Source: Alistipes sp.
GTDB taxonomy: Bacteria > Bacteroidota > Bacteroidia > Bacteroidales > Rikenellaceae
Direction: 5' to 3'
Assembly: GCA_009774895.1 (NCBI GenBank)
Contig: VSOO01000025.1
Coordinates: forward strand, 1 to 12,493
DNA: 12,493 nt
Below are positions 5,922 to 12,493 of the stretch, in pieces. A program made the position numbers and the translations under genes. The notes beneath the pieces were generated by a model. It saw only the letters and a program-made list of their open reading frames with translations, had not been told where the DNA came from and did not search any database. Each line of letters starts with the position of its first letter. Position 1 is the first letter of the stretch.

Positions 5922-7308
5922 CGGCGGAGGGTTCTTCGATAAAGAGGCGAATGTCGCGGATCTTCGTCCGCAGGCGCAGCCACTCCTTCAGGGTTTCGGT
6001 GTCGATGCGTGCGCCCGGCGTGCGCGGCGTGACCAGTCCGAGCAGCAGCGTGTCGCACGGTGCGCCCTCGCAGTCGAAGCGGACGCCCTTCGTGAGGGCG
6101 ATCGAACCCACCGAGGGCATCATCACGCCCAGCTCCTGCGATATGCCGTCCACGCCCGCATCGACCACGCGGTAACGCTCGATCTGCGATTGCAGCTCGG
6201 CGATGCGGCGGTTCTTCTCGCCGAGCAGCTCGACGTAGTTTTTCTGGAGCGTCGAGAGGTCCAGGCGGTCCGTGCCCGACGCCTGGCGCACGACCAGCTC
6301 CGTATTTTTCAGTCCGAAGCGTTCGAGCTGCGCCTCGGCATTGCCGATCACATCCTCCGTGAGGGTCTCGCCCACCAGCAGCAGCTCGATGCGCGACGGT
6401 TTGCGCCCCGCGCCGTAGAACTTGGCGCACTCGATCACGCGCGTGTTCTGAAAGGCGAAGACCTGCGCCACATATTTGTCGGCCACGGCCTCGAACACCG
6501 ACACGCGCACCATGCGCAGGCCGATGAAGACGCTCGGTATGAAGGTCACGAGCGTGATGGCGAGCATCGTGCGCCGCACGTTGCGTTCGCGCACCTTGTC
6601 GATGAACACCTTCTTCTCGTACTTGAGGAAGCGGACCATGAGGAACGTGGCCAGCGCGATGAATACCGAGTTGATGAAGAACAGGTAGAATGCCCCGGCA
6701 AAGAAGCGCAGCTGCCCCGTAGCCAGGCCGTAGCCCGCCGTGCAGAGGGGCGGGATGAGGGCCGTGGCGATCGCCACGCCCGGAATCACCGTCGAGGTGC
6801 GGTCGCGGCGCGACTGCGCCACGATGCCCGCCAGACCGCCGAACAACGCGATCAGCACGTCGTAGGTCGTGGGCACGGTGCGGGCCAGCAGCTCGCTGCG
6901 CGCATCGCCCAGCGGTGAGATAAAGAAATAGACCGTCGAGGTGACGATGGCCACGATGAACATCAGCGTGAGGTTGCGCAGCGACTTCTTCAGCAGATCG
7001 AAATCGTTGATGCCGAGCGAAAAGCCCACGCCCATGATGGGCCCCATGATGGGCGATATGAGCATGGCGCCGATAATCACGGCGGCCGAATTGACGTTCA
7101 GGCCCAGCGACGCGATCATCGTGGCGAAGATCAGCACCCACAGATTCACGCCCCGGAAAACCACGCCCTTCTCGATCGCGGCGTACACCTCGTCGCGCGG
7201 CGCCTTGTCCTCCTCCAGGCTGAAGCGGCCGTTCATGAACCCCTTCAGTTCGGCGAACCACGCCGGGCCGCCCGTTCTCTTTCCGCTATCGGTCGTATGT
7301 CCTTCCAT
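5911..7308 (-). CDS. DUF389 (TIGR00341-type) membrane protein
   Basis: The product is 465 aa. A short cytoplasmic N-terminus is followed by about seven membrane segments (roughly 53-72, 75-100, 112-132, 148-166, 173-198, 202-226 and 247-267). The hallmark of the family is the stretch around residues 75-97, with AVIIGAMLISPIMGPIMG, and later GVAIATALIPPLCTAGYGL at 177-195. These features identify DUF389 clearly, but the family has no firmly assigned activity; a transport or membrane-stress role is only a guess. The C-terminal 200 residues are soluble and include a likely coiled coil around 346-380 (LQKNYVELLGEKNRRIAELQ), which suggests oligomerisation or a partner protein. The gene starts 11 nt after rsmI and overlaps the acyltransferase start. 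Confidence 0.92.
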   Translation of the reverse strand: MEGHTTDSGKRTGGPAWFAELKGFMNGRFSLEEDKAPRDEVYAAIEKGVVFRGVNLWVLIFATMIASLGLNVNSAAVIIGAMLISPIMGPIMGVGFSLGINDFDLLKKSLRNLTLMFIVAIVTSTVYFFISPLGDARSELLARTVPTTYDVLIALFGGLAGIVAQSRRDRTSTVIPGVAIATALIPPLCTAGYGLATGQLRFFAGAFYLFFINSVFIALATFLMVRFLKYEKKVFIDKVRERNVRRTMLAITLVTFIPSVFIGLRMVRVSVFEAVADKYVAQVFAFQNTRVIECAKFYGAGRKPSRIELLLVGETLTEDVIGNAEAQLERFGLKNTELVVRQASGTDRLDLSTLQKNYVELLGEKNRRIAELQSQIERYRVVDAGVDGISQELGVMMPSVGSIALTKGVRFDCEGAPCDTLLLGLVTPRTPGARIDTETLKEWLRLRTKIRDIRLFIEEPSADEN

Positions 7309-7319
7309 CTCTCTCCATT

Positions 7320-8099
7320 TTATTTTCGGTCGTAATCAGTTCGGTCGTCGTCCCGCTCCGGCGGCACGGGACCGTCGTCCGGCGCCGCGTCCCGCCCGCC
7401 GGCAACCTCCTCCGCCCGGCGTCCCGGGTCGGCCTTGCCGGCCACCACCACCACGAATTCGCCCCGCGGAGCGTGTTCGCGGAAGTGGGCCGCCAGCTCG
7501 TCCAGCGTGCCGCGCACCGTCTCGCCGAACTTCTTGGTCAGCTCACGCGACACGGCCGCGCGCCGCTCGGGGCCGAAGACCTCGGCCAGCTGTTCGAGGC
7601 AGCGCACCACACGGTACGGCGACTCGTAGAAAATCATCGTGCGCCGCTCGTCGGCCAGCGCCTCGAAAAACTTCATGCGGCCCTTCTTCTGGGGCGGGAA
7701 GCCCTCGAAGCAGAACCGGTCGCACGGAAATCCGCTCTGCACGAGCGCCGGTACGAAAGCCGTGGCGCCGGGCAGCGCCTCCACCTCGATGCCCTGCTCC
7801 ACGCAGGTGCGCACGAGCAGAAAACCCGGATCGGAGATGCCCGGCGTGCCCGCATCCGACACCAGCGCCGCATCGCGGCCACCGGCGATCGTGGCGGCCA
7901 CCGCCTCCACGGTAGCGTGCTCGTTGAACTTGTGGTGCGAGCGCAGCGGCTTTTCAATGCCCAGGTGATGCAGCAGCACCGACGTGGTGCGCGTATCCTC
8001 GGCCAGGATCAGATCGACCTCGCGCAGCACGCGCACGGCGCGGAGCGTGATGTCGTCGAGGTTGCCTATGGGCGTGGGTACGAGATAGAGCTTGGCCAT
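7320..8099 (-). CDS. rsmI: 16S rRNA (cytidine1402-2'-O)-methyltransferase RsmI
   Basis: The product is 259 aa. It has the full set of RsmI tetrapyrrole-methylase-fold motifs: LYLVPTPIGNLDDITLRA at the N-terminus, AEDTR at 33-37, SDAGTPGISDPG at 81-92, EALPGATA at 107-114, and FEGFPPQKKGR followed by IFYESPYR at 157-163. It methylates the 2'-hydroxyl of C1402 in the ribosomal decoding centre using S-adenosylmethionine and acts in the cytoplasm. Residues after about 226 form a charged, Arg/Asp/Pro-rich tail that goes beyond the usual end of the enzyme and looks disordered. The ATG at 8099 follows the upstream gene by 4 nt, so the genes are co-transcribed. Confidence 0.96.
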   Translation of the reverse strand: MAKLYLVPTPIGNLDDITLRAVRVLREVDLILAEDTRTTSVLLHHLGIEKPLRSHHKFNEHATVEAVAATIAGGRDAALVSDAGTPGISDPGFLLVRTCVEQGIEVEALPGATAFVPALVQSGFPCDRFCFEGFPPQKKGRMKFFEALADERRTMIFYESPYRVVRCLEQLAEVFGPERRAAVSRELTKKFGETVRGTLDELAAHFREHAPRGEFVVVVAGKADPGRRAEEVAGGRDAAPDDGPVPPERDDDRTDYDRK

Positions 8100-8103
8100 A
8101 GCG

Positions 8104-9816
8104 CTACGAAAATTTGCGTTCGAGCAGTTCGATCAGTCGCTTCGCCCCGTCGCTGCTGGGGTTCCACACATGGTTTTCGGCGATGTAGACGATGCAGTCG
8201 TCCAGATCGGCGCAGGCGTTCAGCGCGTCGATCGTGCGCTCGTACTGCACGGAGTCGCCGCCGAAAAGGTCGCGGATCAGCAGGAATTTGTCGTTCAGCC
8301 CGATCGCTGCGCGCAGGTCGGTCACCGCCTCGCCGCGCGCCAGCTCCGACGCCGCATCGCGCGGCGCCGCGATCGTGTCGGCCAACGTGCGCACGTCGTG
8401 GTTGAGCACATCGCCCAGCACCGCGGCCTCCGGTTCGCCGGCCGCATCGCGCATCGCCGCCTCCACGCGCGCTCCCGCAGCATGGGGCGCTCCGGCCTCG
8501 CCGCGCACCGGTTCGTCGTCGAGAATTTCGATCTCCTCGATCACCAACTCGTCGCCGGCATCGCCGAGCGACGAGGCGGCCGCATCGTACGCCTCGCTTC
8601 CGACGCTCCGCGACGCTTCCTGCCGCCCGTTTTCCTCCCTGGCTTCCTCTCCGGCCTCCTCTCCGGCCTCCGACACGGCACCGGCACCGCCCGGCACATC
8701 CGCCGGACGCGGTCCGTCCTCACACGCACCGCACCGCTCTCCGACCGTCTGCGGGGCTTCGGCCACGGGCGCTTCGGCAGGCTCCCCGCACGACACCGCA
8801 GCCGGGTCGTACGTACGCTCCTCCATTCCGATGCCCTCCTGCGGCGCCTCGGGCCCGGGCTCGGCATCGACCTCGATGACCACCCATTCGTCCCCGGACG
8901 AACCGGACGCCGATGCGTCCGACAGCTCCACCGCCTCCGGTTTTTCCGATTTTTCCGGACCGCACGCCGGACGCACCTCGTCCGCAGCCTCCGGCACATC
9001 GTCGTAGAGCGACAGCAGCAGCCGCTGCTTCTGGCGGCGACGCATCCGCTCCGCCTCGGCCCCGGCAGCCTCCTCCGGAGCCGGCACGCGCTCCCCGGCG
9101 AAAAATCGGGACACCGGCGGCTCCGGCTCCGCGACGCGTCCGGGATTCTCCGGTTCCGCAACGCACCCGGTCTGCTCCGGCTCTGCGGCGTGTCCGGGGT
9201 TCTCCGGCTCCGCGGTGCATTCCGTCTCGCCCGACGCCGCTTCCGGTGCTGCGGCCTCCGTAGCGGAACCATCCGATGCTTGCGCAACGCTCGCCTCGGA
9301 CGACTCCGCAGCGGGCTCCTCTGCCTCGGAGACTTCCGATGCTTCTGCGGACACCTCCGATGCCTCCGCGACGGGCGCATCGGACGCTGCCACCGCATAC
9401 GACGGCGCCTCCGCAGCCGGACGGTCCTCCGCCTCTTGCGCAGCACATTCCTCCGGCACTTCAGCAGCAGCACGGCACTCCGTCACAGCCGCATCCGGTT
9501 CTCCGGCCGGCCGCGACAGCTCCGCAACGGGCTGCCGCATACCCCCTGCGGGATCGCCAGAGGCCGCGCAATCAGCCCCATGCAGCACCTCCGGAACCGG
9601 CCGCGGCGTCGCATCGGACACCGGTTTCTCCGGGGCCGGCACGGATGCCGGCGCGGGCTCCGCAACCGCGATTCCGGTCTGGAGCGCCTCGTAAAGCATG
9701 CGCAGTTTTTCGAGCGCCAGGTCGCGCTCGATCGGCGCCACGGCACCGGCGGCCTCCCAGCCGTCGGCCCAGGCGGCGAGCCGTCGCAACACGGCCTGCA
9801 TATCATTCAGTGTCAT
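8104..9816 (-). CDS. Acidic low-complexity 570-aa protein with conserved ends
   Basis: The product is 570 aa from the ATG at 9816, which follows a TATCTTTG promoter element by about 20 nt; longer starts would run through that promoter. Three parts are visible. Residues 1-50 form a helical domain (MTLNDMQAVL, LEKLRMLYEAL). Residues 51 to about 465 are an Ala/Glu/Pro/Ser-rich, strongly acidic and probably disordered linker. Within it are four 9-residue repeats around 196-232, a basic patch RMRRRQKQR at 257-265, and two similar acidic-hydrophobic motifs (GDEWVVIEVD at 308-317 and GDELVIEEIE at 421-430). Residues 499-570 form a compact C-terminal domain (AIGLNDKFLLIRDLF, TIDALNACADLDD, VWNPSSDGAKRLIELLERKF), which I recall as conserved in Bacteroidetes hypothetical proteins. 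There is no signal peptide or membrane segment, so it is probably cytoplasmic. It heads the operon. Its function is unknown; a scaffold or adaptor role would suit its layout. Confidence 0.85.
   Translation of the reverse strand: MTLNDMQAVLRRLAAWADGWEAAGAVAPIERDLALEKLRMLYEALQTGIAVAEPAPASVPAPEKPVSDATPRPVPEVLHGADCAASGDPAGGMRQPVAELSRPAGEPDAAVTECRAAAEVPEECAAQEAEDRPAAEAPSYAVAASDAPVAEASEVSAEASEVSEAEEPAAESSEASVAQASDGSATEAAAPEAASGETECTAEPENPGHAAEPEQTGCVAEPENPGRVAEPEPPVSRFFAGERVPAPEEAAGAEAERMRRRQKQRLLLSLYDDVPEAADEVRPACGPEKSEKPEAVELSDASASGSSGDEWVVIEVDAEPGPEAPQEGIGMEERTYDPAAVSCGEPAEAPVAEAPQTVGERCGACEDGPRPADVPGGAGAVSEAGEEAGEEAREENGRQEASRSVGSEAYDAAASSLGDAGDELVIEEIEILDDEPVRGEAGAPHAAGARVEAAMRDAAGEPEAAVLGDVLNHDVRTLADTIAAPRDAASELARGEAVTDLRAAIGLNDKFLLIRDLFGGDSVQYERTIDALNACADLDDCIVYIAENHVWNPSSDGAKRLIELLERKFS
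9121..9228 (-). repeat. Four tandem 27-nt repeats in low-complexity gene
   Basis: Four adjacent 27-nt units begin at 9121, 9148, 9175 and 9202, each starting CTCCGG on the plus strand. They encode 9-residue repeats of the type NPGxxAEPE in the acidic linker of the 570-aa protein. The units differ at several third positions and at a few residues, so the repeat is not recent. Changes in copy number would stay in frame and alter only linker length. Confidence 0.8.
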
Positions 9817-9837
9817 TCGTAACAGGTTATTTGCCCC

Positions 9838-9845
9838 CAAAGATA
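9838..9845 (-). promoter_or_regulatory. -7 promoter element for the leftward operon
   Basis: TATCTTTG on the minus strand (9845-9838) matches the Bacteroidetes -7 consensus TAnnTTTG. It is preceded by a run of seven T (9853-9847), but no clear TTTG is found at the -33 position. Transcription would start near 9831, giving a leader of about 15 nt before the ATG at 9816. Confidence 0.6.
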
Positions 9846-9855
9846 GAAAAAAATT

Positions 9856-9868
9856 CGGAATTATTCCG
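9856..9868. promoter_or_regulatory. 13-bp palindrome, possible operator
   Basis: CGGAAT and ATTCCG flank a single T and form a perfect palindrome. It sits 10 bases upstream of the leftward -7 element, overlapping the space where the polymerase would bind. This is the usual place for a repressor site, but the palindrome is short and no regulator is known, so the role is inferred. Confidence 0.35.
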
Positions 9869-10160
9869 TACGCGCCCCCTTTCGGGCCTGCGGAACGGAG
9901 CCGTCGGCCCCGCAACCCGCCTCCGCACACCCCGAAGGCGCTGCGCCCGACCCGGCCGCGCACCGCCGCACCGCCCGATCCCCGAAGCACGTTCGACCGC
10001 AGGACAGCCCCTCCGGACACCTCCGGCAATGCCGTCCCGGGACCTCCGGCAAGGGCCGCCGCACGTCCGCATGCCCCCCGGCGCCGCACACGAAGCCCTG
10101 CGACGACGAAAAAAGTCGCCTACACCCCGCAAACAGGTGCCGGGATTCCGTTTTTTTGCC
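9869..10160. other. Gene-free GC-rich intergenic core
   Basis: This stretch lies between two outward-facing promoter elements. I see no supported gene: frames open across it lack a credible start, conserved motif or coding character, and mostly continue shadow frames from the neighbouring gene. It is very rich in C on the plus strand. The 11-mer ACCTCCGGCAA occurs twice (10019-10029 and 10042-10052). No tRNA, insertion sequence end or clear terminator was found. A small RNA cannot be ruled out by eye. Confidence 0.5.
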
Positions 10161-10168
10161 TATCTTTG
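10161..10168 (+). promoter_or_regulatory. -7 promoter element for the ROK kinase-manA operon
   Basis: TATCTTTG matches the Bacteroidetes -7 consensus exactly. It is preceded by seven T (10151-10157), as in the opposite promoter at 9838-9845, and again no good -33 TTTG is present. Transcription would start near 10175, leaving a leader of roughly 175 nt before the ATG at 10351. Confidence 0.6.
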
Positions 10169-10350
10169 CAGGTAGACAACGCGATACATGGCCTGACGTA
10201 CCGACAACACCGCATCCCTCCTCTTCGGACGAACGCACGGGCGCCGCATCCGCGGCGACGGCCTGCGGACCCCGACAGCCGGGAGGCGACCGGCGCGCAC
10301 CGGCACCCGGGCGTACGATCGCACAGACGAATCAATCCGATACCGGACCT
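10169..10350 (+). promoter_or_regulatory. Long GC-rich 5' leader of the kinase gene, with hairpin
   Basis: The leader of about 175 nt holds no recognisable gene. A perfect 6-bp hairpin (CGCCGC at 10242-10247, loop ATCC, GCGGCG at 10252-10257) is the clearest structure. There is no T-run after it, so it is not an intrinsic terminator. No known riboswitch was recognised. No Shine-Dalgarno site precedes the ATG at 10351. Confidence 0.35.
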
Positions 10351-11460
10351 ATGTACAACAACGACAATCGCATCGTCATCACGCTCGATGCCGGTGGCAC
10401 CAACTTCGTATTCAGCGCCATGCAGCACGGCGAATTCGTCGTCGCACCCGTTTCGGTTCCCTCGAACGCCCACGACCTCGACCGCTGCCTCCGCACGCTC
10501 ACCGAAGGTTTCGCCGCCGTAATCGCACAACTGCCCGAGGCCCCCGTGGCCATCAGTTTCGCCTTTCCCGGCCCCGCCGACTACCCCAACGGCATCATCG
10601 GCGGCTACCTTCCGAACTTTCCCTCGTTCCGCGACGGCGTGGCCCTCGGCCCCTACCTCGAAGAGCAATTCGGACTTCCCGTGTTCATCAACAACGACGG
10701 CGACCTGTTCGCCTACGGCGAAGCCCTGTGCGGCGCCCTGCCCTGGGCGAACGAGCGGCTCCGGGCCGCGGGCAGCGCCAAGCAGTACCGCAACCTGCTG
10801 GGTTACACTTTCGGCACGGGCTTCGGATTTGGCCTGGTGACCGAGCGGACCCGCCTCCACATCGGCGACAACTCGTGCGCCGAGACGTGGTGTCTGCGCC
10901 ACAAACGCTACCCGGAGCTCATCGTCGAGGAGGGCGTGGCCGTGCGGGCCGTGAAACGCGTCTACGCCGAGGCGTCGGGCGACACGCACCACACGCTCGA
11001 ACCGCGCGACATATTCGACATCGCCGAGGGCACGCGCCCCGGCGATCGCGAGGCGGCGCGCAAGGCTTTCGAGGCGATGGGCGAAGCGGCGGGCGACGCC
11101 ATCGCTGCGGCCGCCACGCTGCTCGACGGCCTGGTCGTCATCGGCGGCGGCATCACGGCGGCCCGCAAGTATTTCATGCCCGCCCTGCTGCGCGAGTTGC
11201 GCGCCGAGACGGGCACCTTCGGCGGCGACCGCTTCCCGCGCATGCAGATGAAAGTCTACGACCTCGACGACGAAGCCCAGTTCGCCCAGTTCGCCCGCGG
11301 CGAGCAGCGCGAACTGAAGGTCTACGGCTCGGAACGCACCGTGAGCTACGACCCCGAGAAACGCATCGGCGTGATGATTTCGCGGCTGGGCGCCGACCGG
11401 GCCATTTCGGCCGGAGCCTACGCCTTCGCACTCAACGAACTGGATAAAAAAGTAGGATAG
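10351..11460 (+). CDS. ROK-family sugar kinase with atypical zinc region
   Basis: The product is 369 aa. LDAGGTN at 12-18 is the ATP phosphate-binding loop, AFPGPADY at 71-78 a family motif, INNDGD at 113-118 contains the likely catalytic Asp116, and YTFGTGFGFGL at 152-162 and VVIGGGITAA at 262-271 complete the actin-like ATPase fold. The usual ROK sugar/zinc segment (GEIGH and the Cys-rich CxCGxxGCxE) is replaced by GDNSCAETWCLRH at 172-184, with only Cys176 and Cys181, so zinc binding is doubtful. There is no DNA-binding N-terminus, so it is an enzyme and not a ROK repressor. Next to manA it would plausibly phosphorylate mannose, fructose or glucose in the cytoplasm. ATG 10351 is chosen because the product then begins a few residues before the ATP loop; an in-frame ATG at 10156 lies upstream of the promoter element. 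The manA gene begins 4 nt downstream. Confidence 0.9.
   Translation: MYNNDNRIVITLDAGGTNFVFSAMQHGEFVVAPVSVPSNAHDLDRCLRTLTEGFAAVIAQLPEAPVAISFAFPGPADYPNGIIGGYLPNFPSFRDGVALGPYLEEQFGLPVFINNDGDLFAYGEALCGALPWANERLRAAGSAKQYRNLLGYTFGTGFGFGLVTERTRLHIGDNSCAETWCLRHKRYPELIVEEGVAVRAVKRVYAEASGDTHHTLEPRDIFDIAEGTRPGDREAARKAFEAMGEAAGDAIAAAATLLDGLVVIGGGITAARKYFMPALLRELRAETGTFGGDRFPRMQMKVYDLDDEAQFAQFARGEQRELKVYGSERTVSYDPEKRIGVMISRLGADRAISAGAYAFALNELDKKVG
11454..11457 (+). promoter_or_regulatory. Shine-Dalgarno-like AGGA before manA
   Basis: AGGA lies inside the last codons of the kinase gene, 7 nt before the manA ATG at 11465. Most starts in this window lack such a site. It supports that start and suggests ribosomes reload where the two genes meet. 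Confidence 0.5.
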
Positions 11461-11464
11461 AACC

Positions 11465-12436
11465 ATGTATCTGCTCAAATTCGAACCCATTCTGAAACAG
11501 ACGCTCTGGGGCGGCGACCGCATCGTGCCCTACAAGGGCCTCGCCGCGGGTCCCGCGCACGTAGGCGAAAGCTGGGAGTTGTCCGGCGTGCGGGGCAACG
11601 AGTCGGTGGTGGCCAACGGCCCCTGGGCCGGCACGACGCTCCCCGCACTGATCGCGCGCGAAAAGGGCGCCTTGGTGGGCGACAGCGTCTACGCCCGCTT
11701 CGGCGAGGAGTTCCCGCTGCTCATCAAGTTCATCGACGCGCGCGAGGACCTCTCGATCCAGGTGCACCCCGACGATGCGCTTGCCCGGCGCCGCCACGGC
11801 TCGCAGGGCAAGACCGAGATGTGGTACGTGGTCGATGCCGCGCCCGGCGCACGCCTGCGCTCAGGTTTCGCACGCAGCGTGACGCCCGACGAATACGAGG
11901 CCAGCGTGGCGAACGACACCGTGACGCAGATCCTGCGCGAATACGAAGTACGCCGCGGCGACCTCTTCTTCCTGCCCGCCGGACGCGTGCACAGCATCGG
12001 CGCCGGCTCGTTCATCGCCGAAATCCAGCAGACGTCGGACATCACCTACCGCATCTACGACTTCAACCGCAAGGGCCCCGACGGCAAAACCCGCGAGCTG
12101 CACACCGAGCTGGCGAAGGAGGCCATCGACTACACGGTGCTCGACGACTACCGCACCCGCTACGCTCCGGAGCCCAACCGCGCGGTGGAGCTGGTGTCGT
12201 GCCCCTACTTCACCACCGAGCTCTACGAGCTGGACCGGCCCTGCGCATGCGACCTCGCGTCGCTCGACTCGTTCCTCGCGGTCATCTGCACCGACGGCGA
12301 AGCCCGCCTGACGGCCGACGGGGGCGAACCCCTTTCCGTGCACGCCGGCGAAACGGTGCTCGTGCCGGCCGCCGTGCGCTCGCTCCGCATGGAGCCCGCG
12401 CCCGCAGCACGCCTGCTCACGAGCTGCATCCGCTGA
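11465..12436 (+). CDS. manA: Mannose-6-phosphate isomerase, class I
   Basis: The product is 323 aa, typical of the short bacterial class I (cupin) enzyme. The N-terminal FEPILKQTLWGG is characteristic. The zinc ligands are visible: Gln99 and His101 in SIQVHPDD, Glu118 in KTEMWYV, and His176 in AGRVHSIG. ITYRIYDFNR at 193-202 carries the catalytic Arg196. The enzyme interconverts mannose-6-phosphate and fructose-6-phosphate in the cytoplasm. It feeds mannose into glycolysis or supplies mannose-6-phosphate for GDP-mannose and glycan synthesis. It follows the ROK kinase by 4 nt, so the pair could take a free hexose to fructose-6-phosphate. The 57 nt between its stop and the window end show no gene or terminator. 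Confidence 0.96.
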   Translation: MYLLKFEPILKQTLWGGDRIVPYKGLAAGPAHVGESWELSGVRGNESVVANGPWAGTTLPALIAREKGALVGDSVYARFGEEFPLLIKFIDAREDLSIQVHPDDALARRRHGSQGKTEMWYVVDAAPGARLRSGFARSVTPDEYEASVANDTVTQILREYEVRRGDLFFLPAGRVHSIGAGSFIAEIQQTSDITYRIYDFNRKGPDGKTRELHTELAKEAIDYTVLDDYRTRYAPEPNRAVELVSCPYFTTELYELDRPCACDLASLDSFLAVICTDGEARLTADGGEPLSVHAGETVLVPAAVRSLRMEPAPAARLLTSCIR

Positions 12437-12493
12437 CACCCCGGCATCCCGGGCCGCGCACCGCACGAGGAGCGCACCCGCGGCACACCTGCT

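Noticed and set aside
8092..9822. Plus-strand open frame (576 codons) opposite the acidic 570-aa protein.
   Set aside because: Its Arg/Leu-rich content mirrors the Ala/Glu/Pro-rich minus-strand gene, which has conserved ends, a promoter and operon spacing.
9817..10089. N-terminal extension of the 570-aa protein to an ATG at 10089.
   Set aside because: It runs through the TATCTTTG promoter element and reads as unstructured Gly/Arg-rich sequence.

Overview
The window looks like a chromosomal segment of a GC-rich member of the Bacteroidales, most like Alistipes. This is inference: no RNA gene or other taxonomic marker is present. The supporting evidence is Bacteroidetes-type promoters (TTTG, then TAnnTTTG), AT-rich start regions mostly without Shine-Dalgarno sites, fimbrillin-like lipoproteins, and very GC-rich housekeeping genes.

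Region 1 (1-3923, minus strand) is a surface-protein locus made of two tandem modules. Each module is a 52-residue peptide gene followed 17-19 nt later by a large fimbrillin-like lipoprotein gene. The two peptides align without gaps and share EQGFAVS at the same position plus a C-terminal WxW. The two lipoproteins are paralogues. Module A (3739 to 1998) has a good promoter (3892-3923) and a leader with competing pairings, and its lipoprotein carries a run of nine C just after the lipidation site. A change of one base in that run would end translation within about ten codons. Module B (1945 to beyond base 1) begins 12 nt after a strong intrinsic terminator and has no visible promoter of its own. 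Its lipoprotein gene runs off the window.

Region 2 (4009-9816, minus strand) is a tightly packed five-gene run, probably one operon. In transcription order it holds an acidic low-complexity 570-aa protein with conserved ends, the 16S rRNA methyltransferase RsmI, a DUF389 membrane protein, an LpxL/HtrB-type lipid A acyltransferase and a family 2 glycosyltransferase. The last two overlap by 4 nt, which suggests linked roles in lipopolysaccharide or glycolipid assembly.

Region 3 (9817-10350) is a 534-nt divergent intergenic stretch. It has a TATCTTTG promoter element facing each way, each preceded by a run of seven T, and a palindrome beside the leftward one. I see no gene in it.

Region 4 (10351-12436, plus strand) is a two-gene sugar operon: a ROK-family sugar kinase without the usual zinc motif, followed 4 nt later by class I mannose-6-phosphate isomerase (manA). 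Together they would plausibly phosphorylate a hexose and interconvert mannose-6-P and fructose-6-P. No tRNA, rRNA, insertion sequence, CRISPR array or phage gene was seen.
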